In this document: positions 1-8,687 of the stretch, piece after piece
Numbering within the stretch: the stretch's first letter is position 1
How the letters are laid out: the number at the start of each line of letters is the position of its first letter
Assembly (NCBI GenBank): GCA_038223055.1
Contig: JBBRHF010000021.1
Coordinates: 1-33,047 of the forward strand
Direction: 5' to 3'
DNA from: JBBRHF01 sp038223055
GTDB lineage: Bacteria > Actinomycetota > Actinomycetes > JACCUZ01
Length of the DNA stretch: 33,047 nt
The notes under the pieces: generated by a model
The model's database searches: none
Seen by the model: only the letters and a program-made list of their open reading frames with translations
Told to the model about the DNA's origin: nothing
Position numbers and translations under genes: made by a program

Positions 1-139
1 CCTCATCCAGGGCCAGCGCCAGCGCCCGGCCCGGCAGCTGGTGCGACATCGAGACCATCAGCGACTCCAACGCATTCCACGACACCGACCCACCCAGGTC
101 CGGGGTGTCAACCGTCAACGCGAGCGTAGTACCGAACAT
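1..139 (-). CDS. Unrecognised protein, N-terminal 46 residues only
   Basis: An open minus-strand frame starts at an ATG (139..137) and runs off the left edge without a stop. A GAGGAG sequence lies about 10 nt upstream of the ATG on the minus strand, which supports a real start. The residues read MFGTTLALTVDTPD, then a helical stretch with WNALESLMVSM and ends GRALALALDE. I do not recognise the family. The helical 'LESL...GRALALAL' pattern is loosely like the N-termini of some transposases, but that is a weak resemblance and no inverted repeat can be paired because the other end is outside the window. It is divergent from the DUF948 gene. Confidence 0.5.
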   Translation of the reverse strand, partial: MFGTTLALTVDTPDLGGSVSWNALESLMVSMSHQLPGRALALALDE

Positions 140-286
140 AGCCAGCCAGCTCCTCACCACATGAAGGGACTGCCTGCAGTACTACCGGATTAGAAGCACA
201 GTTCAACGGAGCGACACGCTACCGAAGATTCGCTCCGGCAGCTTCGGGGGAGGCCCCTGTCAGAGACCCGCGATAGGGTCACGCCC
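140..286. promoter_or_regulatory. Divergent intergenic region with a probable leaderless promoter for the DUF948 gene
   Basis: This gap separates the leftward unrecognised gene from the DUF948 gene. TAGGGT at 274-279 fits the actinobacterial -10 pattern TANNNT and ends 7 nt before the ATG at 287. That is the distance expected if transcription starts at the A of the ATG. There is no Shine-Dalgarno sequence before this ATG, consistent with a leaderless mRNA. No convincing -35 element was found. Nothing else is recognised in the gap. Confidence 0.45.
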
Positions 287-715
287 ATGTCAGGTGGAGA
301 GATTGCGGGGCTCATCGCCGCTGTGGCGTTCGTGTTGCTGGTCGGCGCGCTCGCCGTGCCGTTGATCAAGCTCGGTGCCGTGTTCGACGAGACCCGCAGC
401 ATGATCAAGGGGCTGTCCGACGAGACGGTGCCGCTGCTTAGCGAGGTGACCACGACCGTGACCACGACCAACGCCCAGCTCGTGCGGGTGGATGCGATCA
501 CCGCAAACGTTCAGTCGGCCACGACCAACGCGTCCGCGCTGACCGCGCTCGTCGCGGCCACCGTGGGCTCGCCGGTGGTCAAGGTCGCCGCGTTCAGCTA
601 CGGCGTGCGCAGTGCCCTGTCCGGCCGGACCCAGGCCAGCAGCGAGAAGCGGGCCCGGGCCCAGATCCGGGCAGACCGCGCAGCCGCCCGGGCCGCCAAG
701 CGCCGAGCGGGCTGA
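287..715 (+). CDS. DUF948 domain membrane-anchored protein
   Basis: This 142-residue protein has a single N-terminal transmembrane helix (about residues 7-28), then a long alanine/threonine-rich region with many heptad-like positions (about 35-105) and a basic tail rich in Arg, Ala and Lys. That architecture is typical of DUF948 proteins, which are found just upstream of a DUF6167 gene and alaS in actinobacteria. The molecular role of the family is not established. The basic tail could contact nucleic acid or the membrane surface, but that is speculation. The start has no Shine-Dalgarno; see the leaderless promoter entry. Confidence 0.8.
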   Translation: MSGGEIAGLIAAVAFVLLVGALAVPLIKLGAVFDETRSMIKGLSDETVPLLSEVTTTVTTTNAQLVRVDAITANVQSATTNASALTALVAATVGSPVVKVAAFSYGVRSALSGRTQASSEKRARAQIRADRAAARAAKRRAG

Positions 716-835
716 CGGACGCCCCAGCCCGACCGACCGGGTGGCACGCCGGTGGCCCGCGACGACGACCCGATGACCGTTGACCGACGACCGATGAACT
801 GACAATGGAAGCGCGACGAAGGATGAGGTGATGAC

Positions 836-1273
836 GTGGTGAGACGCGTGTTCTGGCTGACGGTCGGCGCCACGGCCGGCATCCTCGTCGTACGCAAGGT
901 CAACAAGGCCGTAGCGCGCCTGTCACCAGCGGGCTTGGCCGATTCCGCCGGCGGGCTGGGCGACTCGATCCGCGCGTTCGCCGACGACGTGCGGGCCGGC
1001 ATGGCCGTGCGCGAGGCGGAGCTGCGCGAGGCCCTAGGCCTGGACGCCGACAGCGCCCCGGCCGGCCGAACTGCCTCGAGCAACCCGACTGCCTCGAGCA
1101 ACCCGACTGCCTCGAGCAACCCGACTGCCTCGAGCAACCCGACTGCCTCAAGCAACCCGACTGCCTCGAGCAGCCCGACTGCCTCGAGCGGCCGGGCCGC
1201 CTTGCGCGACCCTGCCGCCGCGGCCCACTTGCTGGACCACCCCACCAGCCACCGCAGGAGAGCGCAGCGATGA
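836..1273 (+). CDS. DUF6167-like small membrane protein with a TASSNP repeat
   Basis: This 145-residue protein starts at GTG 836, with GAGGTG five nt upstream. A short hydrophobic N-terminal segment (about residues 5-20, WLTVGATAGILVV) is followed by a conserved-looking part with LADSAGGLGDSIRAFADDVRAGMAVREAELREAL. Position between a DUF948 gene and alaS and this central motif match the actinobacterial DUF6167 family, whose function is unknown. The C-terminal third is unusual: it holds a hexapeptide TASSNP repeated about seven times, encoded by an 18-bp minisatellite, and then a basic end. The stop overlaps the alaS start (ATGA), so the two are probably translationally coupled. Confidence 0.75.
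   Translation: MVRRVFWLTVGATAGILVVRKVNKAVARLSPAGLADSAGGLGDSIRAFADDVRAGMAVREAELREALGLDADSAPAGRTASSNPTASSNPTASSNPTASSNPTASSNPTASSSPTASSGRAALRDPAAAAHLLDHPTSHRRRAQR
1070..1195 (+). repeat. 18-bp in-frame tandem repeat (7 copies)
   Basis: The unit actgcctcgagcaacccg is repeated at 1070, 1088, 1106, 1124, 1142, 1160 and 1178. The first four copies are identical, the fifth and sixth differ by one base each, and the seventh by a few. The unit length is a multiple of three, so copy-number changes would keep the DUF6167-like reading frame and alter only the length of the TASSNP linker. Confidence 0.95.
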
Positions 1274-3984
1274 AGACTGCCGAGATCAAGCGTCGGTGGC
1301 TGGAGTTCTTCGCGGAGCGTGGGCACGCGGTGGTGCCGTCCTTCTCGCTGATCACCGACGACCCCAACCTGCTGTTCGTGCCCGCCGGCATGGTCCCGTT
1401 CGTTCCCTACTTCACCGGCCAGGCGACACCGCCGTGGAAGCGCGCGACCAGCGTGCAGAAGTGCGTGCGGACCCTCGACATCGAGGAGGTCGGCAAGACC
1501 ACCCGCCACGGCACGTTCTTCCAGATGAACGGCAACTTCTCCTTCGGCGACTACTTCAAGGCCGGCGCCATCGAGATGGCCTGGGACCTGGTCACCCGCT
1601 CGCAGGCCGACGGCGGCTTCGGCCTGCCCGAGCGGGACCTGCTCGTCACCGTCTACCAGGACGACGAGGAGAGCGTTGGGCTGTGGAAGAGCATCGCGGG
1701 GCTGCCCGACGACAAGATCCACCGCCTCGGCAAGGGGTCGAACTTCTGGTCGACCGGCATCCCCGGACCGTGCGGACCGTGCTCGGAGATCCTCATCGAC
1801 CGCGGTCCCGAGCACGGCCCGGCCGGCGACGTCGAGGCGGCGGGGGACCGCTACCTCGAGTTCTGGAACCTCGTGTTCATGCAATACGAGCGCGGCGAGG
1901 GGGAGGGCAAGGAGGACTATCCCATTCTCGGCGAGCTGCCGGAGAAGAACATCGACACCGGGATGGGCTTGGAACGCGTGGCCTTTCTGCTGCAAGGTGT
2001 CGACAACCTCTACGAGATCGACGAGGTCTTTCCCGTCATCGAACGCGCGTCCGAGCTTGCGGGGGTCCGCTATGGCGCCGACCCCCGGTCTGACGTGGGC
2101 CTGCGCGTCGTCGCCGATCACGTCCGCAGCGCGCTGATGCTGATCGGCGACGGGGTCACGCCGTCCAACGAGGCCCGCGGCTATGTCCTTCGCCGCATCC
2201 TGCGCCGCGCGGTCCGCTCGATGCGCCTGCTCGGTGTCGAGGACCGGGTGCTGCCGCTGTTGCTGCCGGTGAGCCTGGCCGCGATGGCCCCGTCCTACCC
2301 CGAGTTGGAGGCGGGCTTCGGGCGGATCTCCTCGATCGCCTACGGCGAGGAGGACTCGTTCCGCCGCACCCTCGTGGCCGGCACGACGATCTTCGACTCC
2401 GCCGTCGCCCGCGCCAAGTCCGCGCACGCGACGTCTGCTCACGACACGTCAAGCGGGGCGCCGACGTTGCCCGGTGCCGACGCGTTCAAGCTGCACGACA
2501 CCTATGGCTTCCCGATCGAGATCACCCTGGAGATGGCGCAGGAGGCTGGCCTGCAGGTCGACCACGACGGCTTCCGTGCGTTGATGCGCGAGCAGCGCAA
2601 CCGGGCCAAGGCCGACGCCAGCGCGCACCGCAGCGGGCACACCGACGTGTCCGCCTACCGCGCGCTGCTCGACGGCGGCGGGCCGGTCACGTTCACCGGC
2701 TACGACGAGGTCGTCACCGAGACCACGGTGCGGGGCGTTCTCGTCGACGGCGCGGCGGTGGGGTCGGCCGGCGAGGGCAGCGAGGTCGAGGTGGTCCTGA
2801 ACCGCACCCCGTTCTATGCCGAGGGCGGCGGCCAGCTTGCCGACCACGGGGTCATCCGGCTCGCCGACGGCGGGGTGCTGCAGGTGCACGACGTGCAGAC
2901 GCCGATGAGCGGCATCGTGGTCCACCGCGCCCGCGTCGCCAGCGGTGAGGTCACCGCCGGGGTCAGTGTGGTCGGCGAGGTCGACGTCGAGCGCCGTCGG
3001 GCGATCAGCCGGGCGCACACGGCGACTCACCTGGTGCACAAGGCGTTCCGTGAGGCGCTCGGCGAGACCGCGACCCAGGCCGGCTCGGAGAACGCCCCCG
3101 GCAGGTTCCGTTTCGACTTCGCCTCCCCGACCGCGGTGCCGGCCAGCGTCCTGCGCGACGTCGAGGCGCAGGTCAACGAGGTGCTCGCCGCCGACCTCGA
3201 CGTGCGCGCGGAGATCATGACCCAGGACCAGGCCCGTGCGACCGGCGCCATGGCCCTGTTCGGCGAGAAGTACGGCGAGCAGGTGCGCGTCGTCTCGGTC
3301 GGCGACTGGGCCCGCGAGCTCTGCGGCGGCACCCACGCGCGTCGGTCCGGTCAGCTCGGCCTGGTCAAGATCCTGGGCGAGGCCTCGATCGGGGCCGGCG
3401 TGCGCCGGGTCGAGGCGCTGGTCGGTGTGGACGCCTACCAGTTCCTCGCCCGCGAGCACCTGCTGGTTGCCCAGCTCACCGAGGCGCTGAAGGTGCGCCC
3501 GGACGAGCTGCCCGACCGGATCGCGGCCATCACGGCGCGGCTGCGCGAGGTCGAGAGGGACCTGGAGAAGCTGCGCTCCGCGCAGGTGCTGGCCGTGGCC
3601 GCGTCGCTCGCGGCGGCGCCGCTGGATGTGTTCGGCGTGGGCGTCGTGGCCCATCGGGTGCCCGACGGCACCGCCGCCGACGACCTTCGGCGCCTGGTCC
3701 TCGACGTACGTGGTCGCCTGCCGGCGGATCGCCCCGGCGTCGTTGCCGGTGTGTCGGTGACCGGCGGTCGCCCCGTCGTCGTGGTGGCCGTCAACGACAC
3801 GGCGCGCGAGTGGGGTGTGCGGGCGGGAGTCCTGATCCGGGCCGCCGCGCAGGTCCTCGGCGGCGGCGGCGGCGGCAAGGACGACGTGGCCCAAGGTGGC
3901 GGCACCGACGCGTCGAAGGCGGACGAGGCGCTGCGACGGGTCGAGCACGTCGTCGGCGAAGCCGTCACCGGGGGCGCGCGGTAA
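1270..3984 (+). CDS. alaS: Alanyl-tRNA synthetase
   Basis: Charges tRNA-Ala with alanine in the cytoplasm and hydrolyses mischarged Ser- or Gly-tRNA-Ala. The 904-residue length is normal. The class II catalytic core (about 1-250) includes GTFFQMNGNFSFGDYFK and the motif 3 region TGMGLER. The editing domain carries the metal-binding HTATH at residues 583-587 and the C-GGTH pair as CGGTH at about 685. The C-terminal part is a DHHA1-type C-Ala domain ending in the glycine-rich QVLGGGGGGKDDVAQGGG segment. A small insertion with SAHATSAHDTSS lies near residue 390. The start overlaps the upstream stop by ATGA, with an AGGAG about 10 nt before it. Confidence 0.98.
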   Translation: MKTAEIKRRWLEFFAERGHAVVPSFSLITDDPNLLFVPAGMVPFVPYFTGQATPPWKRATSVQKCVRTLDIEEVGKTTRHGTFFQMNGNFSFGDYFKAGAIEMAWDLVTRSQADGGFGLPERDLLVTVYQDDEESVGLWKSIAGLPDDKIHRLGKGSNFWSTGIPGPCGPCSEILIDRGPEHGPAGDVEAAGDRYLEFWNLVFMQYERGEGEGKEDYPILGELPEKNIDTGMGLERVAFLLQGVDNLYEIDEVFPVIERASELAGVRYGADPRSDVGLRVVADHVRSALMLIGDGVTPSNEARGYVLRRILRRAVRSMRLLGVEDRVLPLLLPVSLAAMAPSYPELEAGFGRISSIAYGEEDSFRRTLVAGTTIFDSAVARAKSAHATSAHDTSSGAPTLPGADAFKLHDTYGFPIEITLEMAQEAGLQVDHDGFRALMREQRNRAKADASAHRSGHTDVSAYRALLDGGGPVTFTGYDEVVTETTVRGVLVDGAAVGSAGEGSEVEVVLNRTPFYAEGGGQLADHGVIRLADGGVLQVHDVQTPMSGIVVHRARVASGEVTAGVSVVGEVDVERRRAISRAHTATHLVHKAFREALGETATQAGSENAPGRFRFDFASPTAVPASVLRDVEAQVNEVLAADLDVRAEIMTQDQARATGAMALFGEKYGEQVRVVSVGDWARELCGGTHARRSGQLGLVKILGEASIGAGVRRVEALVGVDAYQFLAREHLLVAQLTEALKVRPDELPDRIAAITARLREVERDLEKLRSAQVLAVAASLAAAPLDVFGVGVVAHRVPDGTAADDLRRLVLDVRGRLPADRPGVVAGVSVTGGRPVVVVAVNDTAREWGVRAGVLIRAAAQVLGGGGGGKDDVAQGGGTDASKADEALRRVEHVVGEAVTGGAR

Positions 3985-4150
3985 GTCCCCGCCGCACCGC
4001 CGCACCGCCGCACCGCCGCACCCCCGCACCACCCCGGCATCCCTCCCCCCCTCGCGCCCTCGGCACCGAAATTGCATGATCGCGGGCGCGAGTGGGGCAT
4101 GATCGTGGGTCAGGGCACGAGCGTGTCGGGGGTGGGAGCGGAGGTCTACA
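3985..4150. repeat. alaS-ruvX gap with an 8-bp tandem repeat and a repeated gcatgatcg motif
   Basis: Directly after the alaS stop, gccgcacc is repeated four times without change (3991-4022) followed by a degenerate fifth copy (4023-4030). Further on, gcatgatcgcggg (from about 4074) recurs in altered form as gcatgatcgtggg (from about 4098), each followed by a CGAG-containing stretch. This looks like an imperfect direct repeat and may be part of a dispersed intergenic repeat. GGAGG at 4140-4144 is the ribosome binding site of ruvX. Confidence 0.7.
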
Positions 4151-4732
4151 GTGCGCACCGGGACGCGGCTCGGGGTGGACGTGGGCTCCGTGCGCGTGGG
4201 CGTGGCTCGCTGCGATCCCGACGGTCTGCTTGCCACTCCGCTCGCGACGCTGGACCGGCATCCCAATCGGACGGGAAAACCGCGCCGTCCCGACAGTCGC
4301 AAACCCGCACCCTCCGGCACGGCGGAAGGCATCGACGAACTGGCTGCGCTGGCCCGCGCCTACGAGGCCATCGAGGTGGTGGTGGGGTTGCCGACGGGCC
4401 TGTCCGGGCAGCCGGGAAGCGCGGCGGCCGCAGCGACGGACTACGCGACCCGCTTGGCCGCCCGGGTGGCGCCGACACCGGTGCGGATGGTGGACGAGCG
4501 GTTTAGTACCGTTGCGGCCACGCATAATCTCAGGGCGGCCGGACGGAGTGTACGATCCGCCCGGCCGGTGATCGACCAGGCTGCGGCGGTCGTCATCTTG
4601 CAAGGCGCGCTCGACCAGGAGCGGGCGACTGGGTCCCCCCCGGGCTCGGTCGTCGACGTTGTTTACGGGGAAGCGAGGACACGGGGAAAGGTCAGGTCAC
4701 CGGGACCCGACGGATCGAAGGCGGATAAATGA
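4151..4732 (+). CDS. ruvX: Holliday junction resolvase-like protein RuvX/YqgF
   Basis: An RNase H-fold nuclease of the YqgF/RuvX family, linked to 16S rRNA 5'-end processing and possibly to Holliday junctions. Family motifs are visible: GVDVGSVRVGVA near the start with the first catalytic Asp, VVVGLPTGLSG in the middle, DERFSTV, and DQAAAVVILQGALD with the last acidic residue. At 193 residues it is longer than the usual 140-160. There is an extra basic, proline-rich stretch after residue 36 (HPNRTGKPRRPDSRKP) and a C-terminal tail. It starts at GTG 4151 with GGAGG six nt upstream. The stop overlaps mltG by ATGA. Confidence 0.93.
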   Translation: MRTGTRLGVDVGSVRVGVARCDPDGLLATPLATLDRHPNRTGKPRRPDSRKPAPSGTAEGIDELAALARAYEAIEVVVGLPTGLSGQPGSAAAAATDYATRLAARVAPTPVRMVDERFSTVAATHNLRAAGRSVRSARPVIDQAAAVVILQGALDQERATGSPPGSVVDVVYGEARTRGKVRSPGPDGSKADK

Positions 4733-5841
4733 GCGACCTGTCGGTGTGGACGGACGAGGAGCACCCCACCGAGCGCCCGCGCCGCCGCGCAAAGAAGCCG
4801 CACCGCAAGGGCGCCGTCGCCGTGGTCATCTCGCTGCTCGTGGTCTTCGCCCTCCTCGCCGCCGGCGCGGTGCTCGTCAAGGTCGCCGGCTCGCGGCTCA
4901 AGGATGCGTTCAGTACGTCGTCGGCGCCTGACTATCCCGGCCCCGGCAGTGGCGAGGTCCAGATCGAGGTGAAGCAGGGGGAGACGGTCGGGCAGGTCGC
5001 CCGCGCCCTCAAGGACCTGGGTGTCGTCAAGAGCGTGGACGCGCTGGTTCAGGTCGCCAACGGCAACCCTGACTCGGCCGACCTGCAACCCGGGTTCTAC
5101 CGGATGCAGCGACGGATGACCGCCAGTGACGCGCTCACGGCGCTGCTGGACCCCAGCGCGCGCATCCTCGCCCGCGTGACCGTCCCCGAGGGGCTGCGCC
5201 AGGACGAGATCGTGGCCCTGCTCTCGGCCAAGACCAAGATCCCCAAGCCGGAGTTCACCAAGGCGTTGCGGAACGGCGCGGCGCTGGGGCTGCCGGCCTA
5301 CGCCAAGGGTCGAGCCGAGGGGTTCCTGTTCCCCGCGACCTATGACGTGGGGCCCGACTCCACCGCCACCTCGGTGCTCAAGGCGATGGTCGTGCGCTAC
5401 AAGCAGGCCGTGCGCAGCCTCGACCTGGAGAAGAAGGACCTGTCACCCTACCAGTTGGTCACCGTCGCGAGCATGCTCGAGGCCGAGGTCAAGTTCAAGC
5501 CCGACTACGGGAAGGTGTCGCGGGTGGTGCGCAACCGACTCGCCAACGGGACGCCGATGGGGTTCGACTCGACGATGCTCTACTACTTCAAGGACGATCA
5601 GCGTGAGCTGACGACCAAGGACTTCCAGATCAACACGCCCTACAACACCAGGAAGTACGCCGGGTTGCCGCCCACCCCCCTCAGCTCTCCGGGAGAAGCG
5701 ACGCTCACGGCGGCTGCGGACCCGCCGGCGGGCAACTGGCTCTACTTCTTCACCGTCAACCTCAAGACCGGCGAGACGAAGTTCACCAACAGCTACCAGG
5801 AGTTCCTGAGGTTGAAGAACGCGGCCCCCAAGGGCCAGTGA
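4729..5841 (+). CDS. mltG: Endolytic murein transglycosylase MltG
   Basis: Cleaves nascent glycan strands in peptidoglycan and is thought to set their length. The 370-residue protein has a short cytoplasmic basic head (RPRRRAKKPHRKG), one transmembrane helix (about residues 30-50), a LysM-like part (VEVKQGETVGQVARAL type) and the YceG catalytic domain. The catalytic Glu is in TVASMLEAEV (about residue 251). The downstream signatures RVVRNRLANGTPMGFDSTMLYY and PYNTRKYAGLPPTPLSSPGEA are both present. It overlaps ruvX and aroE by 4 nt at each end, so the three are probably co-translated. Confidence 0.97.
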   Translation: MSDLSVWTDEEHPTERPRRRAKKPHRKGAVAVVISLLVVFALLAAGAVLVKVAGSRLKDAFSTSSAPDYPGPGSGEVQIEVKQGETVGQVARALKDLGVVKSVDALVQVANGNPDSADLQPGFYRMQRRMTASDALTALLDPSARILARVTVPEGLRQDEIVALLSAKTKIPKPEFTKALRNGAALGLPAYAKGRAEGFLFPATYDVGPDSTATSVLKAMVVRYKQAVRSLDLEKKDLSPYQLVTVASMLEAEVKFKPDYGKVSRVVRNRLANGTPMGFDSTMLYYFKDDQRELTTKDFQINTPYNTRKYAGLPPTPLSSPGEATLTAAADPPAGNWLYFFTVNLKTGETKFTNSYQEFLRLKNAAPKGQ

Positions 5842-6722
5842 CCTCCCGTCGCGGGGCGGTGCTCGGCTCGCCGATAGGGCATTCGCTGTCCCCGACGCTG
5901 CACCGCAGGGCCTACGACGTGCTCGGGCTCGCGGACTGGACTTTCGACGCCTTCGAGGTCGCGCCGGCCGGGCTCGCCGACTTCCTGACCGGCCTGGACT
6001 CCAGCTGGGTCGGGCTCTCGCTGACGATGCCACTCAAGGACGCGGTGCTGCCGCTGCTGGACGCGGAGAGCGACCTGGTCCGCGCGGTGGGCGCCGCCAA
6101 CACCGTGCTGCTGGCTGACGGACCGGCCGGACAGTCCCGGCGGCGATACGGGGAGAACACCGACGTGCCCGGCATGGTCGCCGCCCTGGCCGGCGCCGGC
6201 ATCGAGCGGGTCGCGCGGGCTGGCGTGCTCGGCGCCGGGGCAACGGCACGGTCCGCCGTCGCCGCCCTCGGTCGGCTCGGCGCCGACGTGACCGTGTTCG
6301 CCCGGTCCGCGAACCGGGCGGGGGAGCTGCACCGGACCGCCGAGGCGCTCGGCGTGCGGCTGGCCGTGCGCCCGTGGGCCGATGCGGCGGAGGCGTTCGG
6401 GCTGCCGTTGGTGGTCAACACCAGCCCCGCCGGGGCGGCCGACCCGCTGGCCGGCACGCTGGCTCGCGGACGGCGCGAGCGCCATGGTGGCGAGGGACAC
6501 GTCGGCACCCTGTTCGAGGTGCTCTACGACCCGTGGCCCACCCGGCTCGCGCGGGCCTGGGCGCTCGAAGGCGGCCGCGTGGTCGACGGCCTCGAACTGC
6601 TGGTGCGCCAGGCCGTCTTGCAGGTGGCGCTGATGGCCGGCCAGCCGCTCGACCAGACCGGTCAGGCCACGCTGGCGATCGAGCTTCGGGCCGCGGGTGA
6701 GCAGGTGCTGCGGGGACGGTAG
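5838..6722 (+). CDS. aroE: Shikimate dehydrogenase
   Basis: Reduces 3-dehydroshikimate to shikimate with NADPH in aromatic amino-acid synthesis. The 294-residue protein has the N-terminal substrate-binding motif GSPIGHSLSP (residues 10-19), the catalytic Lys in LTMPLK (K67) and the partner Asp in ENTD (D109). A Rossmann glycine motif GAGATARSAV and the C-terminal DGLELLVRQA helix are also present. The GTG start overlaps the mltG stop. In many actinobacteria aroE leads directly into pilus genes and then aroC; here other genes are inserted first. Confidence 0.95.
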   Translation: MTSRRGAVLGSPIGHSLSPTLHRRAYDVLGLADWTFDAFEVAPAGLADFLTGLDSSWVGLSLTMPLKDAVLPLLDAESDLVRAVGAANTVLLADGPAGQSRRRYGENTDVPGMVAALAGAGIERVARAGVLGAGATARSAVAALGRLGADVTVFARSANRAGELHRTAEALGVRLAVRPWADAAEAFGLPLVVNTSPAGAADPLAGTLARGRRERHGGEGHVGTLFEVLYDPWPTRLARAWALEGGRVVDGLELLVRQAVLQVALMAGQPLDQTGQATLAIELRAAGEQVLRGR

Positions 6723-6813
6723 ATCCCCACCTCTCAAGCAAACGGCCGTGGCGACCGATGGCCTACAACGACGGCCACTGGAGCCGGCGCCGGCGATCGA
6801 GGTGGAGCGAGCG

Positions 6814-7500
6814 ATGAGCGAACCGTACGTGACCCGGGACGGCCGGTCGGCCCGGCTGGACCGGGTCCTGACCGAGCTGGTCAGCCAGGTGCCCGAGATC
6901 GAGGCCGCTGCTGTGGTCTCCTTCGACGGCCTCCCGATGGCCTCCGCCCTGCCGCCCGACATGGACGAGGACCGCGTGGCCGCGATGAGCGCGGCACTGC
7001 TGGCGCTGGGCGAGCGCGCCGCCGAGGGCCTCGGCCGCGGCGAGCTGTCCCAGGTTTACGTCGAGGGCGCTGACGGGACCGTGTTCCTCATCTCCGCCGA
7101 CGACGAGGCCGTGCTGGTCGCGGTTGCCGCAAAGGGTGCGAAGACCGGCCTGATGCTGTTCGAGGTACGCCGTGCCGCGGCCGCCGTCGCCGACGTGCTG
7201 CGGATCGAGGATGCGCCCACCTCGTTGGACGGCCACGAGTCACTCGCGCCGCGACTGGCCCCTGCCGCGCCCTCGCCGTATGCCGCGACCGCACCGCTGG
7301 CCACGCGTTCGCTGCACGCCGCACCCGAGCCGCACGCCGCCCCCCCGCTGCGCGCCGCGCCGGAGCCGCAACGCACCGCGCTGGAGCCGCACCGCGAGCC
7401 GCCCGAGCCCGCCGAGGACCCGTGGCTTCCTAGCCGCGGCAGCCTGCCCGCACCCACCCACCGCCACAGTGGTCGCCACGCCGACCGGGAGATGTCATGA
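6814..7500 (+). CDS. Roadblock/LC7 domain protein (MglB-like)
   Basis: A 228-residue cytoplasmic protein. Residues about 10-125 form a Roadblock/LC7 fold, the type found in MglB and in actinobacterial conservon CvnB proteins, which regulate small GTPases. The recognisable elements are VSQVPEIEAAAVVSFDGLPMAS and the following helix and strand pattern. The tail (about 140-228) is a Pro/Ala/His-rich low-complexity linker. The start chosen is ATG 6814, with AGGTGGAG six nt upstream; an earlier in-frame GTG would overlap aroE and adds no conserved sequence. Its stop overlaps the next gene by ATGA. Role as activator or partner of the GTPase at 8684 is inferred from the family and the gene order. 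Confidence 0.85.
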   Translation: MSEPYVTRDGRSARLDRVLTELVSQVPEIEAAAVVSFDGLPMASALPPDMDEDRVAAMSAALLALGERAAEGLGRGELSQVYVEGADGTVFLISADDEAVLVAVAAKGAKTGLMLFEVRRAAAAVADVLRIEDAPTSLDGHESLAPRLAPAAPSPYAATAPLATRSLHAAPEPHAAPPLRAAPEPQRTALEPHREPPEPAEDPWLPSRGSLPAPTHRHSGRHADREMS

Positions 7501-8687
7501 ACCTCGAAGGCTCCCTGGGCGCGTTCAGCCTGCCCGACATATTCCAGCTGCTCAGCTTCACCAAGAAGAGCGGCGGCCTGCACCTGGCCAGCGCCGGCCA
7601 GGACGGCGCGGTGTTCTTCACCGGCGGCCAGGTGACTGGCGCCTCCTCTGATAGCTCGCGCCAGCCGCTGGCCCGGCGGTTGATCGGCGGCGGCGCCGTC
7701 GACGACGACGCCCTGCTCGCCGCGGTAGAGACAGCCACCTCGCCCGCCGGACCGGGCATCGCCCGGGCGCTGCTCGATGCCGGCTCGGTCGAGGCTGACC
7801 TGCTCCGCCAGGCGGTCAACGACCAGGCCGTGGACGCGGTCTTCGACCTGCTGACCTGGGTGAACGGCGACTTCGCCTTCGTGCTCGACGAGGGCAACCC
7901 CGAAGACGTCGGCGTCGCGATCACGGTTGAGTCCGTCGTTGCGGACGCGGAGGCGCGCCAGGAGAGCTGGGCGGCCGTCTCCACCGTCATCACATCGCCG
8001 AGGGTGGTGCTCACCATGCCGGTGATGCTGCCCGAGAACCCCGACCTGACCCGCGAGGAATGGTCCCTGCTGGCGCTGACCGACGGCCGGCGCAGCGTCG
8101 CCGATCTCGTGGACCTGACCGGCTGCGGGCAGTTCGCCGTGGTGTCCATCCTGGCCGCTCTCGTGCAGCGCGGCCTGCTCGCCGTGCGCGACCCCGAGGC
8201 GGTCGAGGACGACCACGTGGGTGTCGTCCTACGCCGGCAGCGGCTCCTCGCACCACTGGAGGGGGCCGCGTTCACCCCGATCCGCGAACCGGCGCCCAAC
8301 GCGCCGCCACCGGCTCAACTGAGCGGAGATTTTCCCGTCGGGCCGGCTGAGCAGGAGTCCCCTGGTCTGGTCCACGACAACACTCCCGGGGACCGCGGGC
8401 TCGTCAACGCGTCAGCCGCACCCGCGATGCTGGGCGGCGCGCACGTGCCCGGCGACGTCGTGCCGCCGCGGCCCGAACCGTTCCTGCCCAAGCGCACCTC
8501 CCAGTACGACGAGGACGCGGCCAGCCACCCGGCCCCCGCGCACGCGCCGCAGCACGCCAGCCACGGCGACGTCCACGGGTCGGCCGCGCTGGCCGTCGAC
8601 CCGGCAGCCATCGGCGTGATCGAGCGAGACCCATCCGTCAACCGCAGCCTGATGCTGCGCCTCATCGCCGGCGTCAGGGGACTGTGA
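7497..8687 (+). CDS. DUF4388 (PATAN) domain protein
   Basis: A 396-residue cytoplasmic protein. The first 110 or so residues (LEGSLGAFSLPDIFQLLSF, then SGGLHLASAGQDGAVFFTGGQVTGA) are a typical DUF4388/PATAN domain. A second all-alpha part (about 80-140) and a winged-helix-like segment (about 175-245, LTREEWSLLALTDGRRSVADLV) follow. The last 150 residues are a Pro/Ala-rich linker ending in a short conserved-looking tail. PATAN domains occur in PatA-type regulators of cyanobacterial pilus motility. Here the domain is not attached to a receiver domain. GGGAG lies 5 nt before the ATG, and the genes on both sides overlap it by 4 nt. Confidence 0.85.
   Translation: MNLEGSLGAFSLPDIFQLLSFTKKSGGLHLASAGQDGAVFFTGGQVTGASSDSSRQPLARRLIGGGAVDDDALLAAVETATSPAGPGIARALLDAGSVEADLLRQAVNDQAVDAVFDLLTWVNGDFAFVLDEGNPEDVGVAITVESVVADAEARQESWAAVSTVITSPRVVLTMPVMLPENPDLTREEWSLLALTDGRRSVADLVDLTGCGQFAVVSILAALVQRGLLAVRDPEAVEDDHVGVVLRRQRLLAPLEGAAFTPIREPAPNAPPPAQLSGDFPVGPAEQESPGLVHDNTPGDRGLVNASAAPAMLGGAHVPGDVVPPRPEPFLPKRTSQYDEDAASHPAPAHAPQHASHGDVHGSAALAVDPAAIGVIERDPSVNRSLMLRLIAGVRGL

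Noticed and set aside
1070..1195. CRISPR array
   Set aside because: The units are adjacent without spacers and lie inside a protein-coding frame.
598..4332. Long minus-strand open frames opposite alaS and ruvX (over 600 codons each)
   Set aside because: They mirror the coding strand of genes with clear motifs, give Arg/Gly/His-rich translations without recognisable domains and are typical antisense openness in high-GC DNA.
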